The notes under the pieces are model-generated. The model saw nothing but the letters and a program-made list of their open reading frames with translations. It ran no database searches and was not told the DNA's origin. A DNA stretch of 14,991 bases from positions 1-14,991 of the forward strand of contig JAZNRV010000047.1 of the NCBI GenBank assembly GCA_045590855.1. The letters run 5' to 3'. Positions 8,222 to 14,415 of the stretch are shown here, piece after piece. The position numbers and the translations under genes were made by a program. Each line of letters starts with the position of its first letter. The stretch's first letter is position 1. The stretch comes from RGIG3009 sp045590855. Lineage in GTDB: Bacteria; Bacillota; Clostridia; Oscillospirales; Acutalibacteraceae.

Positions 8222-8241
8222 GAAATTTTACATTTCTTGCA
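8212..8241 (-). terminator. Terminator of the DUF5685–J-domain–membrane protein unit
   Basis: Perfect 10-bp stem (8217–8226 with 8232–8241), 5-base loop, then T5 on the minus strand. It lies 8 bases past the membrane-protein stop codon. The stem is AT-rich, so termination may be partial. Confidence 0.75.
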
Positions 8242-8249
8242 AAACTCAT

Positions 8250-8795
8250 CTATTTGGGAAATAAACGCCGACACAACGGCTGTAAGCGCGAAAAATAAAA
8301 CGGCAAAAACCGTGTAAGACCGATATCGTACAAAATGAATATACCATTACCGGCTATTAAAAAAAGTGCTAAAATTGTCGACAAAGGCAGTGGTATACCC
8401 CGAACGGCAAATTCATCAAGCGAAAAGCCAATCGACGATAACCCCAAGTACGTTATAATCACCGAAAAATTAAACACGACAATTTTAACAAGCCATTCTA
8501 CAAAACGGTTTTTGACGGATTCTGCGATGGCTTTTAATATAGGGTAATAACCAAAAAAAGCAACAAACAGTGCTTTGGCTTCCACATCCGGCACCAACAA
8601 CAATGCCAAAACAGCAACCGCCACATAAGCACACAGTGCCGTTCTTTTGCCGCATTCTACCACCAAAGGCATCAAGAATACACCCGCCATGGCCGGTAAC
8701 GCGTAAGTTGCAAAGGGAAAAAACGTGAGTAATAAGCAAAGCAGTGACATGGCACATAACACACTGCTCAAAGCGATACGTGATGTCGTTTTCAT
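8250..8795 (-). CDS. Small integral membrane protein of unknown function
   Basis: 181 residues from the ATG at 8795; GAGG lies 9 bases upstream, and a GTG two codons earlier is less well placed. Strongly hydrophobic with about five predicted membrane segments: residues 5–25, 31–47, 53–68, 105–125 and 136–158. Features that look constrained are F-P-F-A-T-Y-A-L-P-A-M-A-G near the start, P-D-V-E-A-K after the third segment, and F-F-G-Y-Y-P-I-L-K before the fourth. The C-terminus is basic (R-L-Q-P-L-C-R-R-L-F-P-K), which suggests a cytoplasmic end. The overall look recalls ECF-transporter S components, but I cannot support that assignment. It starts 11 bases after the J-domain gene and is last in that unit, so it may be the membrane partner of those proteins. 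Confidence 0.85.
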   Translation of the reverse strand: MKTTSRIALSSVLCAMSLLCLLLTFFPFATYALPAMAGVFLMPLVVECGKRTALCAYVAVAVLALLLVPDVEAKALFVAFFGYYPILKAIAESVKNRFVEWLVKIVVFNFSVIITYLGLSSIGFSLDEFAVRGIPLPLSTILALFLIAGNGIFILYDIGLTRFLPFYFSRLQPLCRRLFPK

Positions 8796-8806
8796 TTTCA
8801 CGAGCC

Positions 8807-9412
8807 TCAACAACAACGAATCAAATCGCCGCCCATACATTCACAACAACAGTCAGCGCAAATCAGCCCTTGACAAACGTCACAGCCGGAACAACCACCC
8901 GGGTTTGCCCCACCGCCCACACGGTATCCTCCGGTACGGCGTTGACGGTCCAGTTGTGAAAAAGCAGTTTGATATTCGCGGTTGGTCGGGTCCATGCGCA
9001 CAGCAGTGGAAAAATTGTTGTATGCTTCGTCCAACCAACCTTTTTTGTACAGCACACTTCCCTTTAAGAAATACCATTCCGCATCGCGCGAGGGAGCCGG
9101 AATACCATCCAACAAAGTTTCGGCATCAAAAGAGCGGCCTATGCGAATCAAATTACGAATATCGGCATAGCGCGTCGAAGAACCATTTTGTTGCGTACTG
9201 TTTTGATTTGACGAGCCACCTTGACGACGCATACGTACGATTGCATCGTAAGCTTCGTTGATTTCTTGCATTTTTTCTTCTGCCAAATCCGACAAGGGGT
9301 TATTATCGTAGTTATCCGGGTGATATTTGCGTGCTAATTGACGGTACGCATCTTTCACTTCGTCATCTGTTGCCTGCGGGCTGATGCCCAACACTTCATA
9401 AGGATTATTCAT
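8807..9412 (-). CDS. J-domain (DnaJ-like) protein with cysteine-rich C-terminus
   Basis: 201 residues from the ATG at 9412, which has AGGGAGG upstream; the longer frame has no such site. Residues about 3–70 form a J domain with the Hsp70-stimulating H-P-D motif at 31–33. A helical, TPR-like middle follows (F-L-K-G-S-V-L-Y-K-K-G-W-L-D-E-A-Y-N-N is typical of a TPR hairpin). The protein ends in a Gly-rich linker and a tail with 10 cysteines in its last 28 residues, including C-C-C. It lacks the Gly/Phe and zinc-finger regions of true DnaJ, so it is a specialised co-chaperone rather than the general one. Its start overlaps the DUF5685 stop by 8 bases (ATGAATAA), giving tight coupling. The tail probably binds metal or an Fe–S cluster (inference); the client is unknown. 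Confidence 0.9.
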   Translation of the reverse strand: MNNPYEVLGISPQATDDEVKDAYRQLARKYHPDNYDNNPLSDLAEEKMQEINEAYDAIVRMRRQGGSSNQNSTQQNGSSTRYADIRNLIRIGRSFDAETLLDGIPAPSRDAEWYFLKGSVLYKKGWLDEAYNNFSTAVRMDPTNREYQTAFSQLDRQRRTGGYRVGGGANPGGCSGCDVCQGLICADCCCECMGGDLIRCC

Positions 9413-10283
9413 TGGTTTTACCTCCCTTACCGTAAACAACTTGTGTTTGCATATACGGCATTCCGTAATCTAAAATGTTTCGTAAAATCCCATCGAAATG
9501 GTGAATTGTCAATAAATCGTATGCTGCTTTACATTCGGCAAGCAAGGCGTTGAGTGAAAACAACATATCTTGACGCACTTGTTGTATTGCTTCGGTATCA
9601 TCGGTTGTTAAAGAATGTGAAAATCGCAACGGATTATACGTGTTATGTTTCACATCGTCGGCCAAATCATCCACTGCATCCATGCGGTAAACCCAACTAC
9701 CCAAGCAATATCCCAAGCGTTCCAAAACACGACGCTGTTTTTCGTCAGAAGCATTTATCGAGCACAAATGCGAAAGCATGGTCGCCGTAGGCTCGGCGGC
9801 AGCATCCAACGAAGCGGTTTTGTTTTTTTCAAGTTCGTTTTGCCGTTTCATGCATTCGGAAAATAAACGGTCGGTTTGCGGCAATCGGTTTGCTGCACGG
9901 CGATACTCTCTTTTTGAAACAGATTGTGCAGCACCCGCTGCCATGCGTTTGGCAAAACGGCTATCTGCCACCGTATCTTGCAAACGATGATGCATCAGCA
10001 AAACCGAAACATCCGCACCGAAGGCAAAAGCCGAATGTTCACCACATTTTAAGCGACGTTTACACGGATTATACACACAATGTCCTTTTTCGAAACCAAC
10101 ACACTCTTCCGACAACGCCATCAAAAGCAGTACCAAAAACGTCACGTCGTAACTGAGTGCCATTTGCGCTACCATTCCGTAACGTTTACCCAAAGTACGA
10201 CAAAGCGAGCAATAAACACCACGGTACTGCTCAAATTCGCCCATTTTCAACTGAGGTTGGTAAACTTTTACGTAGCCAAGCAT
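9405..10283 (-). CDS. DUF5685-family protein
   Basis: 292 residues from the ATG at 10283 (GAGG 6 bases upstream; a GTG four codons earlier overlaps that site). I recognise the DUF5685 pattern: an N-terminal L-G-Y-V-K-V-Y, then Y-C-S-L-C (C25, C28), then a cysteine cluster C69, C74, C80 that could bind metal with the first pair. Most of the rest is predicted helical. Near residue 202 an aspartate-rich helix, D-x2-D-D-x2-D-D (D202, D205, D206, D209, D210), is followed by Y-N-P. It resembles the Mg-diphosphate-binding motifs of all-helical isoprenoid synthases, but this is only resemblance. It is the first gene of the unit with the J-domain and membrane proteins, so the three probably work together. 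No function is established. Confidence 0.85.
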   Translation of the reverse strand: MLGYVKVYQPQLKMGEFEQYRGVYCSLCRTLGKRYGMVAQMALSYDVTFLVLLLMALSEECVGFEKGHCVYNPCKRRLKCGEHSAFAFGADVSVLLMHHRLQDTVADSRFAKRMAAGAAQSVSKREYRRAANRLPQTDRLFSECMKRQNELEKNKTASLDAAAEPTATMLSHLCSINASDEKQRRVLERLGYCLGSWVYRMDAVDDLADDVKHNTYNPLRFSHSLTTDDTEAIQQVRQDMLFSLNALLAECKAAYDLLTIHHFDGILRNILDYGMPYMQTQVVYGKGGKTNE

Positions 10284-10302
10284 GATTTTCCTCACTTTGT
10301 TT

Positions 10303-10329
10303 AGTATATCCTAAATACTATCATAACAA
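10303..10329 (-). promoter_or_regulatory. Tentative promoter of the DUF5685 unit
   Basis: Minus strand: a good TATACT (10303–10308) about 20 bases before the start codon. The nearest -35-like hexamer, TTGTTA (10324–10329), is only 15 bases away, which is short. The -10 is plausible and the -35 doubtful. Confidence 0.35.
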
Positions 10330-10352
10330 TTTAAAAATTAAGAATATGAAAG

Positions 10353-10380
10353 ATTTGTAAATATTGATAAATTTGTAAAT
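10353..10380. repeat. Two 10-bp direct repeats upstream of the DUF378 leader
   Basis: ATTTGTAAAT occurs exactly at 10353–10362 and 10371–10380, an 18-base period, in the AT-rich gap between the divergent DUF5685 and DUF378 genes. It could be a paired operator, but the tract is AT-rich and chance is possible. Confidence 0.4.
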
Positions 10381-10406
10381 GCGCAAAACCGTATATTCTT
10401 TTTGAA

Positions 10407-10502
10407 TAGTGGAAACACTACTCACACATCGGGCTGTCATGTTGCGTTTGCTGTCCGATGTGATACCGCCGACAAAACAAGTCGAGCGGGTTTCAAGGAG
10501 GG
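10407..10502 (+). promoter_or_regulatory. Structured 5' leader of the DUF378 gene (three hairpins)
   Basis: Three successive helices can be drawn on the plus strand. H1 is 10407–10411/10416–10420 with a GAAA tetraloop. H2 is 10425–10434/10453–10462, ten pairs including one G·U, with an 18-base loop. H3 is 10466–10473/10481–10489, eight pairs with a single bulged A (10485) and loop AAAACAA. A strong AAGGAGG site (10495–10501) follows. It matches no riboswitch consensus I can recall. A TATATT at 10392–10397 could be the -10, but no -35 is at the right distance. Confidence 0.5.
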
Positions 10503-10509
10503 AGAAAAC

Positions 10510-10722
10510 ATGGACAGACTGGCATTGTTGCTGGTAGTTGTCGGTGCGTTAAACTGGGGAAGCATCGGTCTTTTTCAGTTTGACATTGTCGCATGGATTT
10601 GCGGCGGTCAAAGCGGCCCTATCAGCCGTGTGGTGTACACATTGGTGGCTTTGGCCGGCATTTGGTGTATTTCGTTGTTCTTCCGCAAACGGGAACGATT
10701 GCTCGAAAACGACGACGCCTAA
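10510..10722 (+). CDS. DUF378-family small membrane protein (YuzA-like)
   Basis: 70 residues. The start is fixed by AAGGAGG 8 bases upstream; the frame is open further back, but that part has no initiation site and overlaps the leader structure. Two membrane segments (about 4–24 and 38–58) flank a short loop. The signature G-A-L-N-W-G (12–17) identifies DUF378. The C-terminus is charged (F-F-R-K-R-E-R). The molecular function of the family is unknown. It is a single-gene unit, divergent from DUF5685 and convergent with ackA, with which it shares a terminator. Confidence 0.88.
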   Translation: MDRLALLLVVVGALNWGSIGLFQFDIVAWICGGQSGPISRVVYTLVALAGIWCISLFFRKRERLLENDDA

Positions 10723-10760
10723 AAATCAGGACCGCCGAAAAAACGGTGGTCCTGATTTTT
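10721..10760. terminator. Bidirectional terminator between the DUF378 gene and ackA
   Basis: A 17-bp stem (10721–10737 with 10744–10760, one G·U) around a 6-A loop. The arms have A5 on the left and T5 on the right, so it works in both directions. It overlaps the DUF378 stop codon and lies 11 bases past the ackA stop. Confidence 0.92.
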
Positions 10761-10771
10761 TACATGTAATT

Positions 10772-11965
10772 TTAGGAAATCAAAGCCTTGGTGTCGCGAG
10801 CGATGACCAGTTCTTCGTTTGTCGGGATAACAAACACGCGCACAGCAGAATCGGGAGCACTGATTTCAATTTCTTTGCCGCGCGTCATGTTGGCTTCGGG
10901 ATTCAATTTCACACCCAAGTACGCCAATTTTTCCATGAGTTCTGCGCGGAGTTTATCTTGGTTTTCACCGATACCTGCGGTAAACACCAAAGCATCTAAT
11001 CCGCCGAGTGCTGCCGCATAGCCGCCAATGTATTTGAGAATTTGATAACTGCGCATATCCCAAGCGAGTTTGGCGCGTTCGTTGCCTTGTTCCATGGCAG
11101 CGGCAATATCACGGTCGTCGCTTGACACACCGGAGATGCCCAGCATACCGGATTTTTTGTTCATAATCGCATCCATTTCGGCGGGCGTTAAACCTTCTTT
11201 TTCCATAATAAAGGTCACTGCCGACGGGTCAATCACACCACTGCGCGTACCCATCAAGAAACCGTCGAGCGGGGTAAGACCCATGGTGGTATCGATAACT
11301 TTGCCGTCTTTGATAGCCGCCAAAGAAGAACCGTTGCCCAGGTGGCAGGTGATAATGCGGGTACCTTCGCCATCGGGTTTGCCCAACAATTCGCAGCAAC
11401 GTTTGGAAACAAAGCGATGCGATGTGCCGTGGAAACCATAGCGACGCACACCGTATTTTTCATAATATTCATACGGCAAACCCCACAAATACGCGACCTG
11501 CGGCATGGTTTGGTGGAAGGCGGTATCAAACACACCCACTTGCGGAATATCTTTGCCAAAAGCAGCGGTTGCGGCTTCGATACCTTTAACCGTTGCGGGA
11601 TTGTGCAAAGGAGCAAGAGAAGCATATTCATTGATCGTTTGGATGACTTCGTCCGTAATGCGAACAGAGCAATCGTATTTGGAACCACCCATAACGGTAC
11701 GGTGACCAATGGCGGTGACTTCGGACAAATCGTCAATAACTTTGCCTTCCCCTTCGGTGAGTGCCAATTTGACCTGTTCGAAAGCAGCGGTGTGGTCCGG
11801 CATGGTTACTTCTTTTTGAAAAACTTTGCCGTCAACTTTGTGCGTGAAACGACCGTCAATACCGATACGTTCGCACAAACCTTTTGCTACCGTTACTTCG
11901 CCGTCCATATCAATCAGTTGATATTTGAGTGAAGAACTGCCTGCGTTAATAACCAAAATTTTCAT
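10772..11965 (-). CDS. ackA: Acetate kinase (AckA)
   Basis: Reversibly converts acetyl phosphate and ADP to acetate and ATP, the energy-yielding last step of acetate fermentation. 397 residues, full length. Visible active-site residues by count: N7 (I-N-A-G-S-S-S), R89, H121, D147, H179 (G-F-H-G-T-S-H), H208 (H-L-G-N-G-S-S), R241 (G-T-R-S-G) and E384 near the end. The usual G-H-R-V-V-H-G-G segment reads G-H-R-T-V-M-G-G here, a mild variation. AAGGGG precedes the ATG. No phosphotransacetylase gene is adjacent in the window. It is divergent from tmcAL with interlocked promoters and ends at a terminator shared with the DUF378 gene. Confidence 0.97.
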   Translation of the reverse strand: MKILVINAGSSSLKYQLIDMDGEVTVAKGLCERIGIDGRFTHKVDGKVFQKEVTMPDHTAAFEQVKLALTEGEGKVIDDLSEVTAIGHRTVMGGSKYDCSVRITDEVIQTINEYASLAPLHNPATVKGIEAATAAFGKDIPQVGVFDTAFHQTMPQVAYLWGLPYEYYEKYGVRRYGFHGTSHRFVSKRCCELLGKPDGEGTRIITCHLGNGSSLAAIKDGKVIDTTMGLTPLDGFLMGTRSGVIDPSAVTFIMEKEGLTPAEMDAIMNKKSGMLGISGVSSDDRDIAAAMEQGNERAKLAWDMRSYQILKYIGGYAAALGGLDALVFTAGIGENQDKLRAELMEKLAYLGVKLNPEANMTRGKEIEISAPDSAVRVFVIPTNEELVIARDTKALIS

Positions 11966-11992
11966 ACCATTTACCCCTTATCTTTAATAATA

Positions 11993-12021
11993 TTGATTTT
12001 ATCACTAAAATACGGTATACT
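11993..12021 (+). promoter_or_regulatory. Predicted promoter of tmcAL
   Basis: Plus strand: TTGATT (11993–11998), exact 17-base spacer, TATACT (12016–12021). Predicted start near 12028, giving a leader of about 65 bases. The -10 is 3 bases from the -10 of the opposing ackA promoter. Confidence 0.75.
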
Positions 12022-12024
12022 GGG

Positions 12025-12053
12025 ATTATAAACCATTTTTTTATTTCTTTCAA
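12025..12053 (-). promoter_or_regulatory. Predicted promoter of ackA
   Basis: Minus strand: TTGAAA (12048–12053), exact 17-base spacer, TATAAT (12025–12030). Predicted start near 12018, inside the tmcAL -10, giving a leader of about 52 bases. Confidence 0.78.
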
Positions 12054-12092
12054 CCGATTTTACAACTTTTTTTAATTTTTAGAGGTGAACAT

Positions 12093-13304
12093 ATGCGAAT
12101 TGCGGGTATTATTGCCGAATACAATCCGTTTCACAACGGACATGCCTATCATATTGAAAAAACCAAGGAACCTCATGGCGGGTGTGAAGCCACTCACCTT
12201 GTCGTTGTTATGAGCGGCAGTTTTGTTCAACGGGGCGAGCCGGCTATCCTTTCAAAGTTTGACCGTGCAAAAGCAGCTTTGGCGGGTGGCGCCGATTTGG
12301 TGATTGAATTGCCCGTGCCGTGGTGCTTATCTTCCGCGGAGGGCTTTGCACACGGTGCTGTTTCACTGCTCTCTTCACTTGGCTGTGTGGATGCTATCAG
12401 TTTTGGGACGGAGTCGGGTGATTTATCCGCGTTGGAAAAGGCTGTTACCTTAATGGAAACGCCACGGTATTCTTCTTTACTCAAATATTATATGAGTTTA
12501 GGCTCGGCATTCCCCGAAGCACAACAAAAAGCCTTGGCAGAAATTGCGGGCAAGGCCTTTGCCGATATACTCAGCACTCCAAACAACACGTTAGCGGTGG
12601 AATATTTGAAAACGTTGCATCGTTTGAACAGCAACATTTCGCCTTTTACCGTCAAACGCTACGGTGCGGCACACGACAATATGATGCCGCTTGGCAATAC
12701 TGCCTCCGCCTCGTATTTACGCTCACTGTTTTGTTCAGACCGTCTAATTAATGCGCTACCATATATGCCGGCAGGATGCGCCACCGTGGTTTCAGACGCT
12801 GCACAAAACGGACGATTACCTGCCACGGCCGAGCATTTGGAACGCGCGGTATTAGCCAAATTGCGCACACTGACGTTAGAAGAAATTTGCCATTTGCCCG
12901 GTATTTCCGAGGGGTTGGAAAATCGATTCTACAAAGCCATCGGGCAAGCCGCCACATTAACGGAATTGGAAACGTTGATTAAAACCAAGCGTTATCCCCT
13001 CACCCGTGTTCGGCGGCTGATTTGGTCGGCTTTTTTAGGAATCCCTGCCGGATATGCAAACAAAACGCCACCGTACTTGCGTGTTTTGGCTTCCAACGAC
13101 AAAGGCAAAGAAATTGTAGCGGCAGCTAAGAACGCATCGTTGCCATGGGTCTACCGCGCTTCGCAAGTACAAAAACTAAGCGAAGAGGCACAAGTCGTTT
13201 GGAATATGGAATGCACGGCAACCAATTTGCACCAACTGGCATTTCCCACACCGTTGCCGTGCGGAACGGATTATACTAACGGTGTCATTCGTGAACAAAC
13301 ATAA
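12093..13304 (+). CDS. tmcAL: tRNA-Met cytidine acetate ligase (TmcAL, YlbM family)
   Basis: Forms N4-acetylcytidine at the wobble position (C34) of elongator tRNA-Met from acetate and ATP, activating acetate as acetyl-adenylate. 403 residues, typical length. The N-terminal nucleotidyltransferase motif A-E-Y-N-P-F-H-N-G-H (8–17) holds the HxGH-type signature. V-M-S-G-S-F-V-Q-R-G-E-P (39–50) and S-F-G-T-E-S (103–108) are also family marks. The C-terminal half carries the S-A-S-Y-L-R segment and a basic R-V-R-R, consistent with tRNA binding. GAGGTG lies about 8 bases before the ATG. It is a single-gene unit with its own promoter and terminator, divergent from ackA. Confidence 0.94.
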   Translation: MRIAGIIAEYNPFHNGHAYHIEKTKEPHGGCEATHLVVVMSGSFVQRGEPAILSKFDRAKAALAGGADLVIELPVPWCLSSAEGFAHGAVSLLSSLGCVDAISFGTESGDLSALEKAVTLMETPRYSSLLKYYMSLGSAFPEAQQKALAEIAGKAFADILSTPNNTLAVEYLKTLHRLNSNISPFTVKRYGAAHDNMMPLGNTASASYLRSLFCSDRLINALPYMPAGCATVVSDAAQNGRLPATAEHLERAVLAKLRTLTLEEICHLPGISEGLENRFYKAIGQAATLTELETLIKTKRYPLTRVRRLIWSAFLGIPAGYANKTPPYLRVLASNDKGKEIVAAAKNASLPWVYRASQVQKLSEEAQVVWNMECTATNLHQLAFPTPLPCGTDYTNGVIREQT

Positions 13305-13308
13305 AACT

Positions 13309-13341
13309 ACACCCGTTCTCAAAAGAGAACGGGTGTTTGTT
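13309..13341 (+). terminator. Terminator of tmcAL
   Basis: Perfect 12-bp stem (13309–13320 with 13325–13336) with an AAAA loop, followed by a T-rich but interrupted tail. It starts 5 bases after the tmcAL stop codon. It may also stop transcripts of the opposing 170-residue gene, which ends at 13384. Confidence 0.85.
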
Positions 13342-13383
13342 TTGAAAGAGTTGTATAAACCTCAATTTGTTTTTAGTTTTCAC

Positions 13384-13896
13384 CTATGTGTCAGAGCCCT
13401 CACAAATCTCTTTGTAAAGTTTTGGATTAAATCTTTTCACACAATCCATATAGTCTGCAACTCTAACACAATTTTCTATATCATATTTATCTATTCCTTG
13501 AAAAGCGTAGACTTCATCATACAAAAAACAACTGCCTTCCACTTGCACATAACCCGAGTTTAAATCAATTCCTATAAAAATGGGACAGTTTTCCCAAATC
13601 TCTTCTTGATTATCATAAATATATTTACCATTACCTTCATTCTTTAAAATGAAAGTTTTGGGTTCTGGTTGCGAGTTTGGAGGAAGTTTTTGTTTTTGGA
13701 ATTCATTTTTTAAGACTGTTTCGTAAACTGCATAAAAAGCTCTTTCTTCATTAATCTCATCAAGCAAATATTTATTTTGAAGGTATTCTAAAACTTCTTT
13801 TCCGCTTTTTTTGTTTGGGGTTAATTTGTCCTTATATTGTTTATGAATTTCTCGCCATTTTATTAACTTTTCTTTTGAACCAGGGCCAAAAATCAT
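13384..13896 (-). CDS. Unrecognised 170-residue hypothetical protein
   Basis: I do not recognise this protein. It is hydrophilic and Lys/Glu/Asn-rich in its first ~100 residues (probably helical, with K-W-R-E-I-H-K-Q-Y-K-D-K-L near the start). A more hydrophobic part follows (I-F-I-G-I-D-L-N-S-G-Y-V-Q-V-E at about 106–120), with four cysteines in the C-terminal half. There is no signal peptide or membrane segment. Its ATG overlaps the TGA of the broken four-helix-bundle gene (ATGA), so the two were one operon with coupled translation, and the upstream frameshift may lower its expression. Base composition is clearly more AT-rich than the flanking core genes, which suggests acquired DNA. The length and coupling make a real gene likely; function is unknown. 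Confidence 0.65.
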   Translation of the reverse strand: MIFGPGSKEKLIKWREIHKQYKDKLTPNKKSGKEVLEYLQNKYLLDEINEERAFYAVYETVLKNEFQKQKLPPNSQPEPKTFILKNEGNGKYIYDNQEEIWENCPIFIGIDLNSGYVQVEGSCFLYDEVYAFQGIDKYDIENCVRVADYMDCVKRFNPKLYKEICEGSDT

Positions 13897-14242
13897 TTGA
13901 TATTCTCCTTCGCTGTGTTTAATGAGGCTATCAACATTCTTTTGATTTCTTCGGCAAGTGAAAGTAAATTATCAAAATCATAATCAATCAACGTTGCTCT
14001 TTTGAAAAGTTTAAGCCAATAAATACTTTCACCTGTTTCTTTAAGTGAAATATGTAGTTTGGAAATAAAATCCGCTTTGCTATTTCCATAAATGGCTTCA
14101 TTTATATTTGCACCGACGCTTGTGCAGAACGAAGTAATTGTTTTGCAATAGTTGTATCTTTTCTTGTTTTAGAAAACTCCTCATAAAACAAAACTATTTT
14201 TGTTGCAAAATCAAGTGATTTATCGAGTAATGGACTGTTCAT
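13893..14242 (-). pseudogene. Four-helix-bundle (S23/IVP-type) protein gene, frameshifted
   Basis: Reading from ATG 14242 (AGAGGTG upstream) gives a helical N-terminus L-D-F-A-T-K-I-V-L-F-Y-E-E-F, then Q-L-L-R-S-A, and then a stop near 14100. In the next frame the family core appears at once: G-A-N-I-N-E-A-I-Y-G-N-S-K-A-D-F, then L-K-E-T-G-E-S-I-Y-W-L, and it runs to TGA at 13893. One missing base near 14120–14124 explains the break; restoring an A on the coding strand gives R-S-A-T-S-V-G-A-N, the expected motif, and a 116-residue protein. The family includes proteins encoded in 23S rRNA intervening sequences and is related to the Avd accessory protein of diversity-generating retroelements; neither context is present. 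A sequencing error is possible. It has its own promoter and is coupled to the 170-residue gene. Confidence 0.82.
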
Positions 14243-14261
14243 TAATATCACCTCTGCACAA

Positions 14262-14290
14262 AGTATATCATAATTTGCTTTTTAAATCAA
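14262..14290 (-). promoter_or_regulatory. Predicted promoter of the four-helix-bundle/hypothetical pair
   Basis: Minus strand: TTGATT (14285–14290), exact 17-base spacer, TATACT (14262–14267), with a TG two bases before the -10. The transcript would start near 14255, about 13 bases before the broken gene's ATG. Confidence 0.65.
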
Positions 14291-14310
14291 CGCTTTGCGA
14301 AGCAAGGCAT

Positions 14311-14400
14311 CTTTTCTCTTATCTCTTCTCTTTTATCTCTTATCTGGAAACGACAATTTAAGAGAAGAGGGAAAAATGAAAAGAGAATAGTGAAGAGAAC
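14311..14400. repeat. Pyrimidine tract followed by purine tract, with short repeats
   Basis: 14311–14345 is almost all C/T and contains the direct repeat TCTCTTATCT at 14315–14324 and 14336–14345. 14360–14400 is almost all A/G. Ten bases (14323–14332) are exactly inverted at 14360–14369, so the tracts can form an imperfect hairpin. There is no coding frame in this stretch. Confidence 0.6.
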
Positions 14401-14415
14401 AAAAGAAACGACAAT
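14347..14415. repeat. Direct duplication of the tRNA-operon terminator arm
   Basis: GAAACGACAAT is found at 14347–14357 and again at 14405–14415, and inverted at 14428–14438. The second and third copies form the terminator stem. The first copy lies on the far side of the purine tract, 58 bases away. Confidence 0.7.

Noticed and set aside
8173..8274. 34-residue N-terminal extension of the RpiR-type regulator
   Set aside because: It would read through the promoter and part of the terminator hairpin. The GTG at 8172 has GGGAGG at the right distance, and the protein then begins as in the family.
10402..10509. Upstream extension of the DUF378 reading frame
   Set aside because: The extension runs through the structured leader, has no ribosome binding site at its start, and the inner ATG has an excellent one.
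13893..14242. Diversity-generating retroelement accessory gene (Avd)
   Set aside because: The four-helix-bundle family includes Avd, but no reverse transcriptase, template repeat or variable gene lies in the window.
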